Source of the DNA: Nitrospirae bacterium GWC2_56_14
GTDB lineage: Bacteria > Nitrospirota > UBA9217
Assembly: GCA_001803705.1 (NCBI GenBank)
Contig: MHDY01000247.1
Coordinates: 1 to 32,374 of the forward strand
Reading direction: 5' to 3'
DNA: 32,374 bases
The notes under the pieces were generated by a model that saw only the letters and a program-made list of their open reading frames with translations, had not been told where the DNA came from and made no database searches. Each line of letters opens with the position of its first letter. Position 1 is the stretch's first letter. A program made the translations under genes and the position numbers. Of this stretch, positions 7,533 through 14,129 are shown piece after piece.

Positions 7533-7563
7533 AAAAAAAATCAGCGCTGTATATGCGCTGATT
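7533..7563 (-). terminator. Rho-independent terminator of the tRNA unit
   Basis: On the minus strand AATCAGCGC-ATATACA-GCGCTGATT is a perfect 9-bp stem followed by a run of T. It lies 15 nt beyond the 3' end of tRNA-Glu. Confidence 0.9.
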
Positions 7564-7577
7564 CTTGCGTGATAAAA

Positions 7578-7655
7578 TGGCGTCCCCAGCGGGATTCGAA
7601 CCCGCGTTATCGCCGTGAAAGGGCGGTGTCCTGGGCCAGGCTAGACGATGGGGAC
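7578..7655 (-). tRNA. tRNA-Glu (anticodon TTC)
   Basis: The minus strand reads GTCCCCATCGTCTAGCC at the 5' end. The anticodon arm is CCGCC-CTTTCAC-GGCG(G), giving anticodon TTC. The T arm contains GGTTCGAATCC. The acceptor pairs GTCCCCA with TGGGGAC; the discriminator is G and the CCA end (7578-7580) is encoded. Confidence 0.95.
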
Positions 7656-7680
7656 ATGGTATTTCTGAAAATTGAAAAAC

Positions 7681-7756
7681 TGGTGAGCCGGCTGGGACTC
7701 GAACCCAGGACACCCGCCTTAAAAGGGCGGTGCTCTACCAACTGAGCTACCGGCCC
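7681..7756 (-). tRNA. tRNA-Lys (anticodon TTT)
   Basis: The minus strand begins GGGCCGGTAGCTCAGTTGG. The anticodon arm CCGCC-CTTTTAA-GGCGG gives anticodon TTT. The T arm contains GGTTCGAGTCC, the acceptor is GGGCCGG/CCGGCTC with one G-U pair, and CCA is encoded (7681-7683). It lies 25 bp upstream of tRNA-Glu in one unit. Confidence 0.95.
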
Positions 7757-7779
7757 ATCGACCTCGATGGAAGAGGCGT

Positions 7780-7809
7780 ATATTAGCAAAGAAAGCGGGT
7801 TGTTGTCAA
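7780..7809 (-). promoter_or_regulatory. Promoter of the tRNA-Lys/tRNA-Glu unit
   Basis: On the minus strand TTGACA (7804-7809) and TAATAT (7780-7785) are spaced 18 bp. The predicted transcription start falls about 15-18 nt upstream of the tRNA-Lys 5' end, as usual for tRNA operons. Confidence 0.65.
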
Positions 7810-7893
7810 CAAAAAACAAGACACAACCGGAAACACCGGTCAGGAAATCCGCAAGGCTGCATGCTCTCTGCGCGGCTTCGCGAGGGAGCCGCT

Positions 7894-9198
7894 CTACCGT
7901 TTTTTTACCGTCTGAAAGGGCCGCTCAAGAATGATGGTCTCGTCGCGGCGCGGGCCCGTCGAAACGATGGACGGCTTGACGCCACTGAGTTTGCAGAGCT
8001 TTTCCACGTAGGTCCGGGCCTTTTTCGGCAGGTCTTCGTATTTTTTGATGCCGATCGTCGTCTGCTTCCAGCCGGGCATGGTGATGTATTGCGGAACGCC
8101 CTGCTCGAGCACCGCAAGCTCCGACGGCATCTCTTCGTACAGTTTTCCCTTGTACTTATAGCCCACGCAGATCTTGAGCTCCTCAAGCGTATCGAGCACA
8201 TCCAGCTTGGTGATGGCCGCGCTCGTCATGCCGTTCACCCGCACGGCATGCCGGATAATGAGCGTATCGGCCCACCCGCACCGCCGCGCCCTGCCCGTCG
8301 TCGCCCCATATTCTTTGCCGCGCTCGCGCAGCAGTTCGCCGGTCTTGTCGTTGAGCTCCGTGGGAAAGGGGCCGCTGCCGACCCGCGTGGTGTATGCCTT
8401 GACGATGCCCAGGACCTCGGTGATCGTGTTCGGCCCGATGCCGAGCCCCGTGCAGGCGCCGCCGGCCGTGGGGCTCGACGAGGTCACAAAGGGATAGGTC
8501 CCGTGGTCCACGTCAAGGTGCGTTCCCTGGGCCCCTTCAGCCAGGACCTTCTTTTTCCCGGCGATGGCTTCGCTGAGATAGAGCGTCGTATCGGCGATGT
8601 ATTTTTTGAGTCTCCTGGCGTAACCCTGGTACTCGTCATAAACCTGGTCCTGGTTCACCAGCGGCGCGTTATAGAAACGCTCGAGCATGAAATTCGCTTC
8701 GCCGGTATTGCAGGACAGTTTTTCGCGAAAGGTCTTTTCGTCCAGGAGATCGGCCATCCGTATGCCCTTGCGGTTGATCTTGTCCGCATACGCGGGCCCG
8801 ATGCCGCGGCCGGTCGTACCGATCTTCTTATTGCCCTTCAGCTTTTCGCTGGCCACATCGAGGGCCTTGTGGTACGGCATGATGAGGTGGGCGTTTTTGC
8901 TGATGAGCAGGTTTTTATCAAATTTGATGCCCCGCTTGGTCATGGCATCCATCTCTTCAAGGAGCGCCGCCGGGTCCACGACCACACCGTTCCCGATGAT
9001 GCACTTTTTGCCTTTATGCAGGATACCCGAGGGGACCAGGTGCAGGATGAACTCGTTCATCCCCACCACCACGGTATGGCCGGCGTTGTGGCCGCCCTGG
9101 TAACGCGCGACCACGTCAGCCCGCTCCGTGAGCAGGTCTATGATCTTCCCTTTGCCTTCATCGCCCCACTGGGCGCCGACGACGACTAATACTGGCAT
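7894..9198 (-). CDS. purA: Adenylosuccinate synthetase
   Basis: The 434-residue protein catalyses GTP-dependent condensation of IMP and aspartate, the first step from IMP to AMP, in the cytoplasm. The signatures are clear: GAQWGDEGKGK (residues 8-18), QGGHNAGHT, GTTGRGIGPAY, GTYPFVTSSSPTAGG and TTGRARRCGW. Length is normal. The ATG at 9198 is preceded by TGAGGAGAACC. It lies downstream of serA, separated by a 106-bp spacer filled by an A/T-rich word repeat, and is probably read from the aminotransferase-serA transcript. Its end is followed by a hairpin (ACCGG-AAACA-CCGGT, near 7826-7840) without an adjacent T-run, so termination is uncertain. Confidence 0.98.
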   Translation of the reverse strand: MPVLVVVGAQWGDEGKGKIIDLLTERADVVARYQGGHNAGHTVVVGMNEFILHLVPSGILHKGKKCIIGNGVVVDPAALLEEMDAMTKRGIKFDKNLLISKNAHLIMPYHKALDVASEKLKGNKKIGTTGRGIGPAYADKINRKGIRMADLLDEKTFREKLSCNTGEANFMLERFYNAPLVNQDQVYDEYQGYARRLKKYIADTTLYLSEAIAGKKKVLAEGAQGTHLDVDHGTYPFVTSSSPTAGGACTGLGIGPNTITEVLGIVKAYTTRVGSGPFPTELNDKTGELLRERGKEYGATTGRARRCGWADTLIIRHAVRVNGMTSAAITKLDVLDTLEELKICVGYKYKGKLYEEMPSELAVLEQGVPQYITMPGWKQTTIGIKKYEDLPKKARTYVEKLCKLSGVKPSIVSTGPRRDETIILERPFQTVKKR

Positions 9199-9209
9199 TG
9201 GTTCTCCTC

Positions 9210-9299
9210 AATGCAAAATGCAAATTTTAAATTGCAAATTTCAAAATCAAAAAACATTCCATTTTGCACTTTGCACTTTGCATTTTTCAATTTGCACTC
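9210..9299. repeat. TTTGCA-word repeat tract between serA and purA
   Basis: The left part repeats ATGCAAAATGCAAATTTT and TTGCAAATTTC. The right part repeats the complementary words TTTTGCACTTTGCACTTTGC and TTTGCACTCG. The tract is thus an iterated word with rough inverted symmetry. It fills nearly the whole 106-bp spacer, stopping just before the purA ribosome-binding site, and is far more AT-rich than either gene. Confidence 0.85.
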
Positions 9300-9304
9300 G
9301 CTTT

Positions 9305-10882
9305 TTATATTTTTATCTGCTTCACCGACAGGACGTTCGGCATCTGCCGGATCTTCGTCATCAGCTCATCGGACACGGTGCTGTCGATGCTCACGACCGA
9401 CATGGCCATGCCGCCCTGCTTCTCGCGGCCGAACTGCATGCGCGCGATGTTGATCCCGTTCTGACCGAGCAGCGTGCCGATGCCGCCGATGACGCCGGGC
9501 TTGTCGTTGTTCATGAGCACCAGCATGTCGCCCTCGGGTACGGTCTCCATGGGGAAGTTGTCCACCTGGATGATGCGGGGCTCTTTTTTGCTGTTCAGCG
9601 TGCCGGAAACGGCAAGGTCCTTGCCGCCGGCCTTGACCTTGATCGTGATCAGGCTCGTGTATTCGGTGGTGTCCGTGGACTTGGAGACCTTGACCTCGAT
9701 GCCGCGGTCCTTGGCGATGAGCGGCGCGTTCACATAATTCACGTTCTCGTTGACGCTGCGTGTCAGCAGGCCCTTGAGCGCTGCCAGCGTGATCGGCTCC
9801 TGCTTGAGGTTCGACACCTCGCCGCTGTACTCCACGACCACCTGGGTGAGGCCGCCTTCGCAGAGCTGCGCCTGGAACAGGCCCATGCGCTCCGCAAGAT
9901 TGATGTAGGGGCTGAGCGTCGGGAGCTGGTCCGCCGGCACGGACGGCACGTTCACGGCGTTCCGCACGGTCCCGGCAATGAGATAATCCACGATCTGCTC
10001 GGCAACAGCCACGGCCACGTTCTCCTGGGCCTCCAGGGTGGACGCGCCCAGGTGCGGCGTGGCGATAAAGTTGTCGAGGGTGAGCAGCGGATGGTTCTCC
10101 GGCGGCTCCTTTTCGAACACGTCAAAGGCGGCTCCGCCGACCTTGCCGCTCTTCATGGCTTCATAGAGGTCCGTCTCGTTCACGATGCCGCCGCGGGCGC
10201 AGTTGATGATGCGCACCCCGTCCTTCATCTGGGCAAGAGTGTCCTTGTTGATCAGGTTCGCCGTTTCTTTGGTCTTGGGCGTATGCACGGTGATGAAATC
10301 CGACCGTTTGTAGATCGTCGGCAGATCGGCCAGCTCGATGCCGAGGGATTTCGCCTTCTCCGGGGAAATGAACGGATCGTAGGCCAGGACCTTCATGCCG
10401 AGCCCGATGGCGCGGTTCGCGACCACGCCGCCGATGGCGCCCATGCCGATGATGCCCAGGGTCTTGGCGTAGAGCTCGATTCCCTCGAACTTCTTCTTCT
10501 CCCACTTGCCTGCCTTGAGCGACGAGTAGGCCTGGGGGATCATGCGGGCGCAGGCGAAGATCATGCCGATGGTGTGCTCCGCCGTGGTGACCGTGTTGCC
10601 GCCGGGCGTGTTCATGACGACCACGCCCTTCTTGGTGGCCGCCGGGATGTCCACGTTGTCGAGACCGCTTCCTGCGCGGCCCACGACCTTGAGCTTCATG
10701 GCCTTCTCCAGCAGCGCGGCGTTCACCTTGGTGGCTGAACGGATGACCAGTGCGTCGTAATCGCCGATGATCTTCTCGATCTCCTCGACGGAGGTCTTGC
10801 TCCGGGCGTCCACTTCGAGCCCGGCCTTCTTTAAGATCTCCACCCCGATGGGCGAGAGGTTGTCGCTGATCAGAACCTTCAT
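9305..10882 (-). CDS. serA: D-3-phosphoglycerate dehydrogenase
   Basis: The 525-residue enzyme oxidises 3-phosphoglycerate to 3-phosphohydroxypyruvate with NAD+, the first committed step of serine synthesis. The NAD-binding fold is seen at LGIIGMGAIGGVVANRAIG (about residues 145-163). The catalytic Arg is in NCARGGIVNE, and the catalytic His in FIATPHLGAST. The long C-terminal half contains the intervening (ASB) domain and a final ACT domain (DMLVLMNNDKPGVIGGIGTL), the usual site for serine feedback. The ATG at 10882 has GGAGG 4-5 nt upstream. It lies between the class V aminotransferase and purA, separated from each by a word-repeat spacer. Confidence 0.97.
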   Translation of the reverse strand: MKVLISDNLSPIGVEILKKAGLEVDARSKTSVEEIEKIIGDYDALVIRSATKVNAALLEKAMKLKVVGRAGSGLDNVDIPAATKKGVVVMNTPGGNTVTTAEHTIGMIFACARMIPQAYSSLKAGKWEKKKFEGIELYAKTLGIIGMGAIGGVVANRAIGLGMKVLAYDPFISPEKAKSLGIELADLPTIYKRSDFITVHTPKTKETANLINKDTLAQMKDGVRIINCARGGIVNETDLYEAMKSGKVGGAAFDVFEKEPPENHPLLTLDNFIATPHLGASTLEAQENVAVAVAEQIVDYLIAGTVRNAVNVPSVPADQLPTLSPYINLAERMGLFQAQLCEGGLTQVVVEYSGEVSNLKQEPITLAALKGLLTRSVNENVNYVNAPLIAKDRGIEVKVSKSTDTTEYTSLITIKVKAGGKDLAVSGTLNSKKEPRIIQVDNFPMETVPEGDMLVLMNNDKPGVIGGIGTLLGQNGINIARMQFGREKQGGMAMSVVSIDSTVSDELMTKIRQMPNVLSVKQIKI

Positions 10883-10900
10883 GAAGCCTCCTATGTAAGA

Positions 10901-10962
10901 CAGCTTATAGCTGATGGCTGATGGCGGCTGCTATGAGCTAAGAACTATGAGCCATCAACTAA
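10901..10962. repeat. GCTGATGGC/ATGAGC word repeat between the aminotransferase and serA genes
   Basis: The tract iterates AGCTTATAGCTGATGGCTGA on the left and CTATGAGC on the right (GCTATGAGCTAAGAACTATG), with AGCT/AGCC words in both halves. It occupies the 84-bp spacer between two genes of the same pathway and ends just before the serA ribosome-binding site. Confidence 0.75.
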
Positions 10963-10966
10963 GTCG

Positions 10967-12103
10967 TTACTTCATCAATATTTCCTGCGCCGCGCCCACG
11001 CCCGTGCCGAGCTTCACCGGATGGCCCAGGCCCTTCAGCACCATCTCGATGCCGGCGATCGCCGTGATCACGTCAAAAGTGTTCGCATAGCCCAGGTGCG
11101 CGATGCGGAAGATCTTGCCCTTGAGGTGGTCCTGGCCGCCTGCGCCGGTGATGCCGTACTTTACGCGCAGGTCCTTGTAGATCGCCTGGCCGTCCACGCC
11201 AGCCGGCGCTTCGATGGCCGTGAGCGCATTGCTCGGACTTTCCTTGGGAAAGAGCTTGAGCCCGAGCGCCAGGGCCCCTGCGCGGGTCGCCTGCGCGAGC
11301 TTCTCGTGGCGCTTGAACACGTTCTCGAGACCCTCGTCCTGAAGCATTTTAATAGCGGCGTTCAGGCCGATGATGAGCGTCACGGGAGAGGTAAAGAGCG
11401 TCTGGTTCTTGGCCAGGTTCTCGCGCTCTTTCTTGAAGTTGAAATAGAATTTCGGCGTCTTCGCAACATCGGCCATCTTCCAGGCCTTGTCGGACACGGA
11501 TACAAAAGCGAGCCCCGGGGGCAGCATCACGCCCTTCTGGGATCCGCCGATCATGACGTCAACGCCCCACTCGTCGGTCTTGATGTCATGGGCCACCAAT
11601 GCCGAGATGGCATCGACCACAAAGAGCGCGTCGGTCTTCTTGACGACTGCGGCGATCGACTTGATGTCGTGGTACACGCCCGTGGAGGTCTCGTTGGCCT
11701 GGACGAACACGGCCTTGATCTTGGGGTTCTTCTTGAGGCTCGCCTCGACCAGCTCCGGCTTTACCGCATATCCCCATTCCACCTTGACCTCTTCCACCTT
11801 CATGCCGTAGGCCTGGCAGATCTTGGTCCAGCGTTCGCCGAACTTTCCGCCGTTCAGCACGAGTACGTCGTCGCCGGGGCTCAGGAAGTTCGAGACCGCG
11901 CCGTCCATGCCGCCGGTCCCGGTGGAACACAGGATCAGCACGTCGTTCTTCGTCTGGTAGAGCCACTGCAGGCCCTTTTTCGCGGAATCGAGCACGGGCA
12001 AAAAGTCCGGTGCGCGGTGATGGATGATCGGCATGGCCATGGCCAAAAGCGCTTCAGGCGGCACCGGTGTCGGTCCAGGGGCAAGGAGATATTTTTTCTG
12101 CAT
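10967..12103 (-). CDS. Class V PLP aminotransferase (serine/alanine-glyoxylate type)
   Basis: The 378-residue protein is a fold-type I, class V aminotransferase. It starts with LLAPGPTPVPP, has CSTGTGGMDGAVSNF for the PLP phosphate, VVDAISAL with the ring-binding Asp, and Lys190 in GGSQKGVMLPPG as the Schiff-base lysine. The family includes serine-pyruvate, alanine-glyoxylate and, in some anaerobes and archaea, phosphoserine-forming enzymes. It sits directly upstream of serA on the same strand, and no SerC is seen in the window. It may therefore supply the amino-transfer step of serine synthesis; that is inference from position. The ATG at 12103 has GGAGG 7 nt upstream. Confidence 0.93.
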   Translation of the reverse strand: MQKKYLLAPGPTPVPPEALLAMAMPIIHHRAPDFLPVLDSAKKGLQWLYQTKNDVLILCSTGTGGMDGAVSNFLSPGDDVLVLNGGKFGERWTKICQAYGMKVEEVKVEWGYAVKPELVEASLKKNPKIKAVFVQANETSTGVYHDIKSIAAVVKKTDALFVVDAISALVAHDIKTDEWGVDVMIGGSQKGVMLPPGLAFVSVSDKAWKMADVAKTPKFYFNFKKERENLAKNQTLFTSPVTLIIGLNAAIKMLQDEGLENVFKRHEKLAQATRAGALALGLKLFPKESPSNALTAIEAPAGVDGQAIYKDLRVKYGITGAGGQDHLKGKIFRIAHLGYANTFDVITAIAGIEMVLKGLGHPVKLGTGVGAAQEILMK

Positions 12104-12156
12104 GGGAATTCCTCCAATTCTTACGGGTAAATAGCAATTATGGGTTAAATTTTTGT

Positions 12157-12184
12157 ATTATCGTACACAAGCGCTGAAACACAA
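12157..12184 (-). promoter_or_regulatory. Possible promoter for the aminotransferase-serA unit
   Basis: On the minus strand TTGTGT (12179-12184) and GATAAT (12157-12162) are separated by 16 bp. They lie about 55 bp upstream of the aminotransferase ATG, in locally AT-rich sequence. Confidence 0.4.
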
Positions 12185-12318
12185 AAGGTTTCTGTCACAA
12201 CGAAGAAGTCACAGGCCCGCCGGGACGGGACCTATGCCCGGGGTTGGCGTGTCGCTGGGATAGTGCGGATGTCTGTGCTGTTTCACGGAGAACTGCCTTT
12301 CCTTAGGTGACTCTGGTC

Positions 12319-12349
12319 AAAAAGCCCCATGAAATTAGCACACGGGGCT
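12319..12349 (-). terminator. Terminator downstream of the DUF1573 gene
   Basis: On the minus strand AGCCCCGTG and CATGGGGCT pair over 9 bp (one G-U) around a 9-nt loop, followed by TTTTT. It lies about 135 bp beyond the TAG stop of the DUF1573 gene and would end the MshEN-YjbQ-DUF1573 transcript. Confidence 0.7.
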
Positions 12350-12482
12350 GAAAATTGTCAAGAAAATAATACGATGACACCGGGCGCCCCGGGGACAGGG
12401 GAGAAAGAAGACGCCAGGAAGAACAGCGCTTTCCGCACGCTTTCCCTTTCACCGTACAGCGGCCGGCCGGAGAACCGGACCC

Positions 12483-12893
12483 CTACGGCAGGGGTTTCCG
12501 GATAATGTCCATGGTCATAACGATCGTCCGCACCGGATTTATGCGGTCATTGGAGTAGATGGATATTTTCTTTACCAGGATACCGCCCCTGCCGGTGGTG
12601 TCCACCGTTGCCTGTATGCGGCCGGAGTCTCCCGGTTCAAGGTGATTAGAACTAATCACCGCGGCTGCGCAGCCTCAGGAAGGCTGGACCCGCTCAATAT
12701 CGAGCGCGGCATCTCCGGTGTTCCTCACCTCGAACACATGCTGCAGTTTGGCCCCCTCGACAACCTTGCCGTAGTCGTAGGTCGCCTCTTTGATCTCTAT
12801 CTGGGGCCCCTTCTGTTCCTGGGCCCAGAGCGGCTGGGCGAGAAAACCCGCTGCCACCGCCGCGAGCATGATCGCAAACACCTGTTGTTTCAT
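12483..12893 (-). CDS. Secreted DUF1573 protein, candidate selenoprotein with in-frame TGA at residue 73
   Basis: Translation from the ATG at 12893 (AAGGAG 8 nt upstream) gives a signal peptide (MKQQVFAIMLAAVAAGFLA, cleavage near LWA-QEQ). A DUF1573 domain follows: IEIKEATYDYGKVVEGAKL, HVFEVRNTGDAALDIERVQPS. At residue 73 the codon is TGA (12675-12677), followed by Gly-Cys. The family's conserved motif here is Ser-Cys-Gly-Cys, so TGA replaces the first Cys. The frame continues with the family's expected HLEPGDSGRIQATVDTTGR and KKISIYSNDRINPV to a TAG at 12483-12485, 136 residues in all. Two perfect hairpins directly follow the TGA. TGA is a normal stop in neighbouring genes, so a general code change is excluded. 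I read residue 73 as probable selenocysteine; nonsense mutation or base error would instead make this a pseudogene. DUF1573 function is unknown. It is the third gene of the MshEN-YjbQ unit. Confidence 0.72.
12641..12674 (-). promoter_or_regulatory. Candidate bacterial SECIS element
   Basis: Immediately 3' of the TGA come GGCT-GCGC-AGCC (12663-12674) and GGTGATTA-GTTC-TAATCACC (12641-12660), both perfect. The second has an 8-bp stem and a 4-nt loop whose first base is G. The loop begins 23 nt after the TGA. Bacterial SECIS models, as I recall them, require a hairpin loop about 16-37 nt after the UGA with a G in the first two loop positions. The match is structural only; no SelB-binding proof exists here. 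Confidence 0.55.
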
Positions 12894-12928
12894 GGTATAA
12901 CTCCTTTTTCCGTCCGTCAGCACGGGCA

Positions 12929-13342
12929 TCACTCGCCCATGACCTTGACCAGAATTTCTTTTTCGCGCATGCCGTCGAACTCTGCATAATACACCGTCTG
13001 GTACACGCCCAGATCGAGCGCCCCTTCGGTCACCGGAAGCGTCAGGTTGTGGCCGGACAGGAGCGACATGAGATGCGCCCGGCCGTTCCGCCTGGCATCG
13101 GTAAGGTCATGCTTATACTCGCCGGCAGGAACGATCCTCTCCATGAGGCCCATGAAGTCCTCGGTCAGCGTTGCGTCCGAATCGCTCACGTAGACCGATG
13201 CGCTGGTGTGGTGCGGGAAGAGCAGGACCATTCCGTCCTGCACACCGCTCTTCGCGATGATCTGGGACACTTCCCGGGTGATGTCCCGGATCTCCCGTTT
13301 GTCTGCAGTCGTTATCCTGATAAAGTCCCGGTAGGTCTTCAT
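12929..13342 (-). CDS. YjbQ/UPF0047 family protein
   Basis: The 137-residue protein is a YjbQ-type enzyme; some members have thiamine-phosphate synthase side activity, but the physiological role is unsettled. Diagnostic segments are FPHHTSASVYVSD (the conserved His-Thr-Ser-Ala), HLMSLLSGHNLTLPV and LGVYQTVYYAEFDG near the C-terminus. The ATG at 13342 starts the domain (MKTYRDFIRI). The MshEN gene ends 19 bp upstream and the DUF1573 gene begins 35 bp downstream, so all three are likely co-transcribed. Full length for the family. Confidence 0.92.
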   Translation of the reverse strand: MKTYRDFIRITTADKREIRDITREVSQIIAKSGVQDGMVLLFPHHTSASVYVSDSDATLTEDFMGLMERIVPAGEYKHDLTDARRNGRAHLMSLLSGHNLTLPVTEGALDLGVYQTVYYAEFDGMREKEILVKVMGE

Positions 13343-13361
13343 GTACGCCCTTCCTGAACGC

Positions 13362-14042
13362 CTACAACCCGATCTTCTTTTGGTAGATCATCTTGACCAG
13401 GTCCTCGCGGTTAATGATATTTTTTTCTATCAGCAGGGTGATAAGCGCATCAAGGCGGAGACGGTCATCCTGGGACTGGCGGGAAGCCTCGTCCTGAGCT
13501 GCCGTCGCAACCTGCACCTCATTGCTGCTCGTCATGAGGTCGCTTCCGAAGATGGTCTCCATTTTGCCCGTTTTTACGAACGAGACCTCTTTCGGTTTAC
13601 GGACCACTTCTTCGCCGTCGTAATATTTTCTGATGGCGTCATTGATCTCGGACTCCAGCGCCAGCGCCGGCTTGACCATAAGGCCCGTGCAGAACCTGAG
13701 GTCGTCAATGGCCTCCATATCCATCGGGTCGGACATGGCGATCACGATCGAGCTCCCCTCTTTCCTGACCGGCACGACCCCGTATTTCTTTGCCACATCG
13801 ACCTTGATAAGCGAGACCGATGCCGCCGGAATTTCAGGATCGAACAGATTCACATAGGGGATGCCCATTTTTTCTGCGATCACCCTGGCAAGCTCCTCCT
13901 CGCGAATGAATTCCATTTCAACGAGGATGGAGCCCAGTTTGCCCCCCCAGTTCCGCTGGTGCGACAGCGCCGTCTGGAGCTGAAAGTCATCGATGAGGCC
14001 GGCTTCTTTCAAAAAATCACCGAGCTTTTTCTTTTCAGCCAT
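13362..14042 (-). CDS. Stand-alone MshEN (GspE N-terminal) domain protein, possible c-di-GMP effector
   Basis: The 226-residue protein carries the N-terminal domain of type II secretion/type IV pilus ATPases without any ATPase. MshEN domains bind c-di-GMP through two tandem 24-residue motifs. Motif one (residues 6-29: KLGDFLKEAGLIDDF and ALSHQ) is complete. Motif two (residues 35-58: KLGSILVEMEFI and so on) is degenerate, lacking the Gly and the final Gln. Residues 65-150 continue as the adjoining GspE_N fold (VPVRKEGSSIVIAMSDPMD). The last 70 residues are a linker and a helical tail (LDALITLLIEKNIINREDL) that repeats the helix style of the first motif. It heads a probable operon with YjbQ and DUF1573. 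Confidence 0.85.
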   Translation of the reverse strand: MAEKKKLGDFLKEAGLIDDFQLQTALSHQRNWGGKLGSILVEMEFIREEELARVIAEKMGIPYVNLFDPEIPAASVSLIKVDVAKKYGVVPVRKEGSSIVIAMSDPMDMEAIDDLRFCTGLMVKPALALESEINDAIRKYYDGEEVVRKPKEVSFVKTGKMETIFGSDLMTSSNEVQVATAAQDEASRQSQDDRLRLDALITLLIEKNIINREDLVKMIYQKKIGL

Positions 14043-14052
14043 GGGCCCTCCG

Positions 14053-14080
14053 TATCACAATATTTATGGTTATCACAATA
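14053..14080 (-). promoter_or_regulatory. Tandem 10-bp direct repeats in the MshEN leader
   Basis: TATCACAATA occurs at 14053-14062 and again at 14071-14080 on the plus strand, reading TATTGTGATA on the coding strand. The repeats are 18 bp apart start to start, between the -10 box and the ATG. They could be half-sites of a repressor; TGTGA recalls CRP/FNR-type half-sites, which is only a resemblance. Confidence 0.5.
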
Positions 14081-14095
14081 AATATTTAAGCCATA

Positions 14096-14125
14096 ATTAT
14101 AAGCTACGGACGCAAGGGATGTCAA
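14096..14125 (-). promoter_or_regulatory. Strong sigma70 promoter of the MshEN-YjbQ-DUF1573 unit
   Basis: On the minus strand perfect TTGACA (14120-14125) and TATAAT (14096-14101) hexamers are spaced 18 bp, about 55 bp upstream of the MshEN ATG. Confidence 0.75.
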
Positions 14126-14129
14126 CCTT

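Larger units (their letters stand above)
12104..12482. other. Intergenic region upstream of the aminotransferase-serA-purA unit
   Basis: No gene is supported in these 379 bp. From the DUF1573 end it contains a T-tailed hairpin (12319-12349), then GC-rich sequence without a recognised riboswitch core, then a possible promoter at 12157-12184. Confidence 0.55.

Noticed and set aside
9128..10738. Very long plus-strand open frames opposite serA, purA and nrdJ
   Set aside because: They are antisense shadows in GC-rich coding sequence; the minus-strand proteins have full family motifs.
12332..12362. TTGACA with TAATTT after 18 bp on the minus strand as a promoter
   Set aside because: The would-be -10 lies in the loop of a good terminator hairpin, and the -35 is just upstream of it. 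A terminator is the better reading; the promoter is probably chance.
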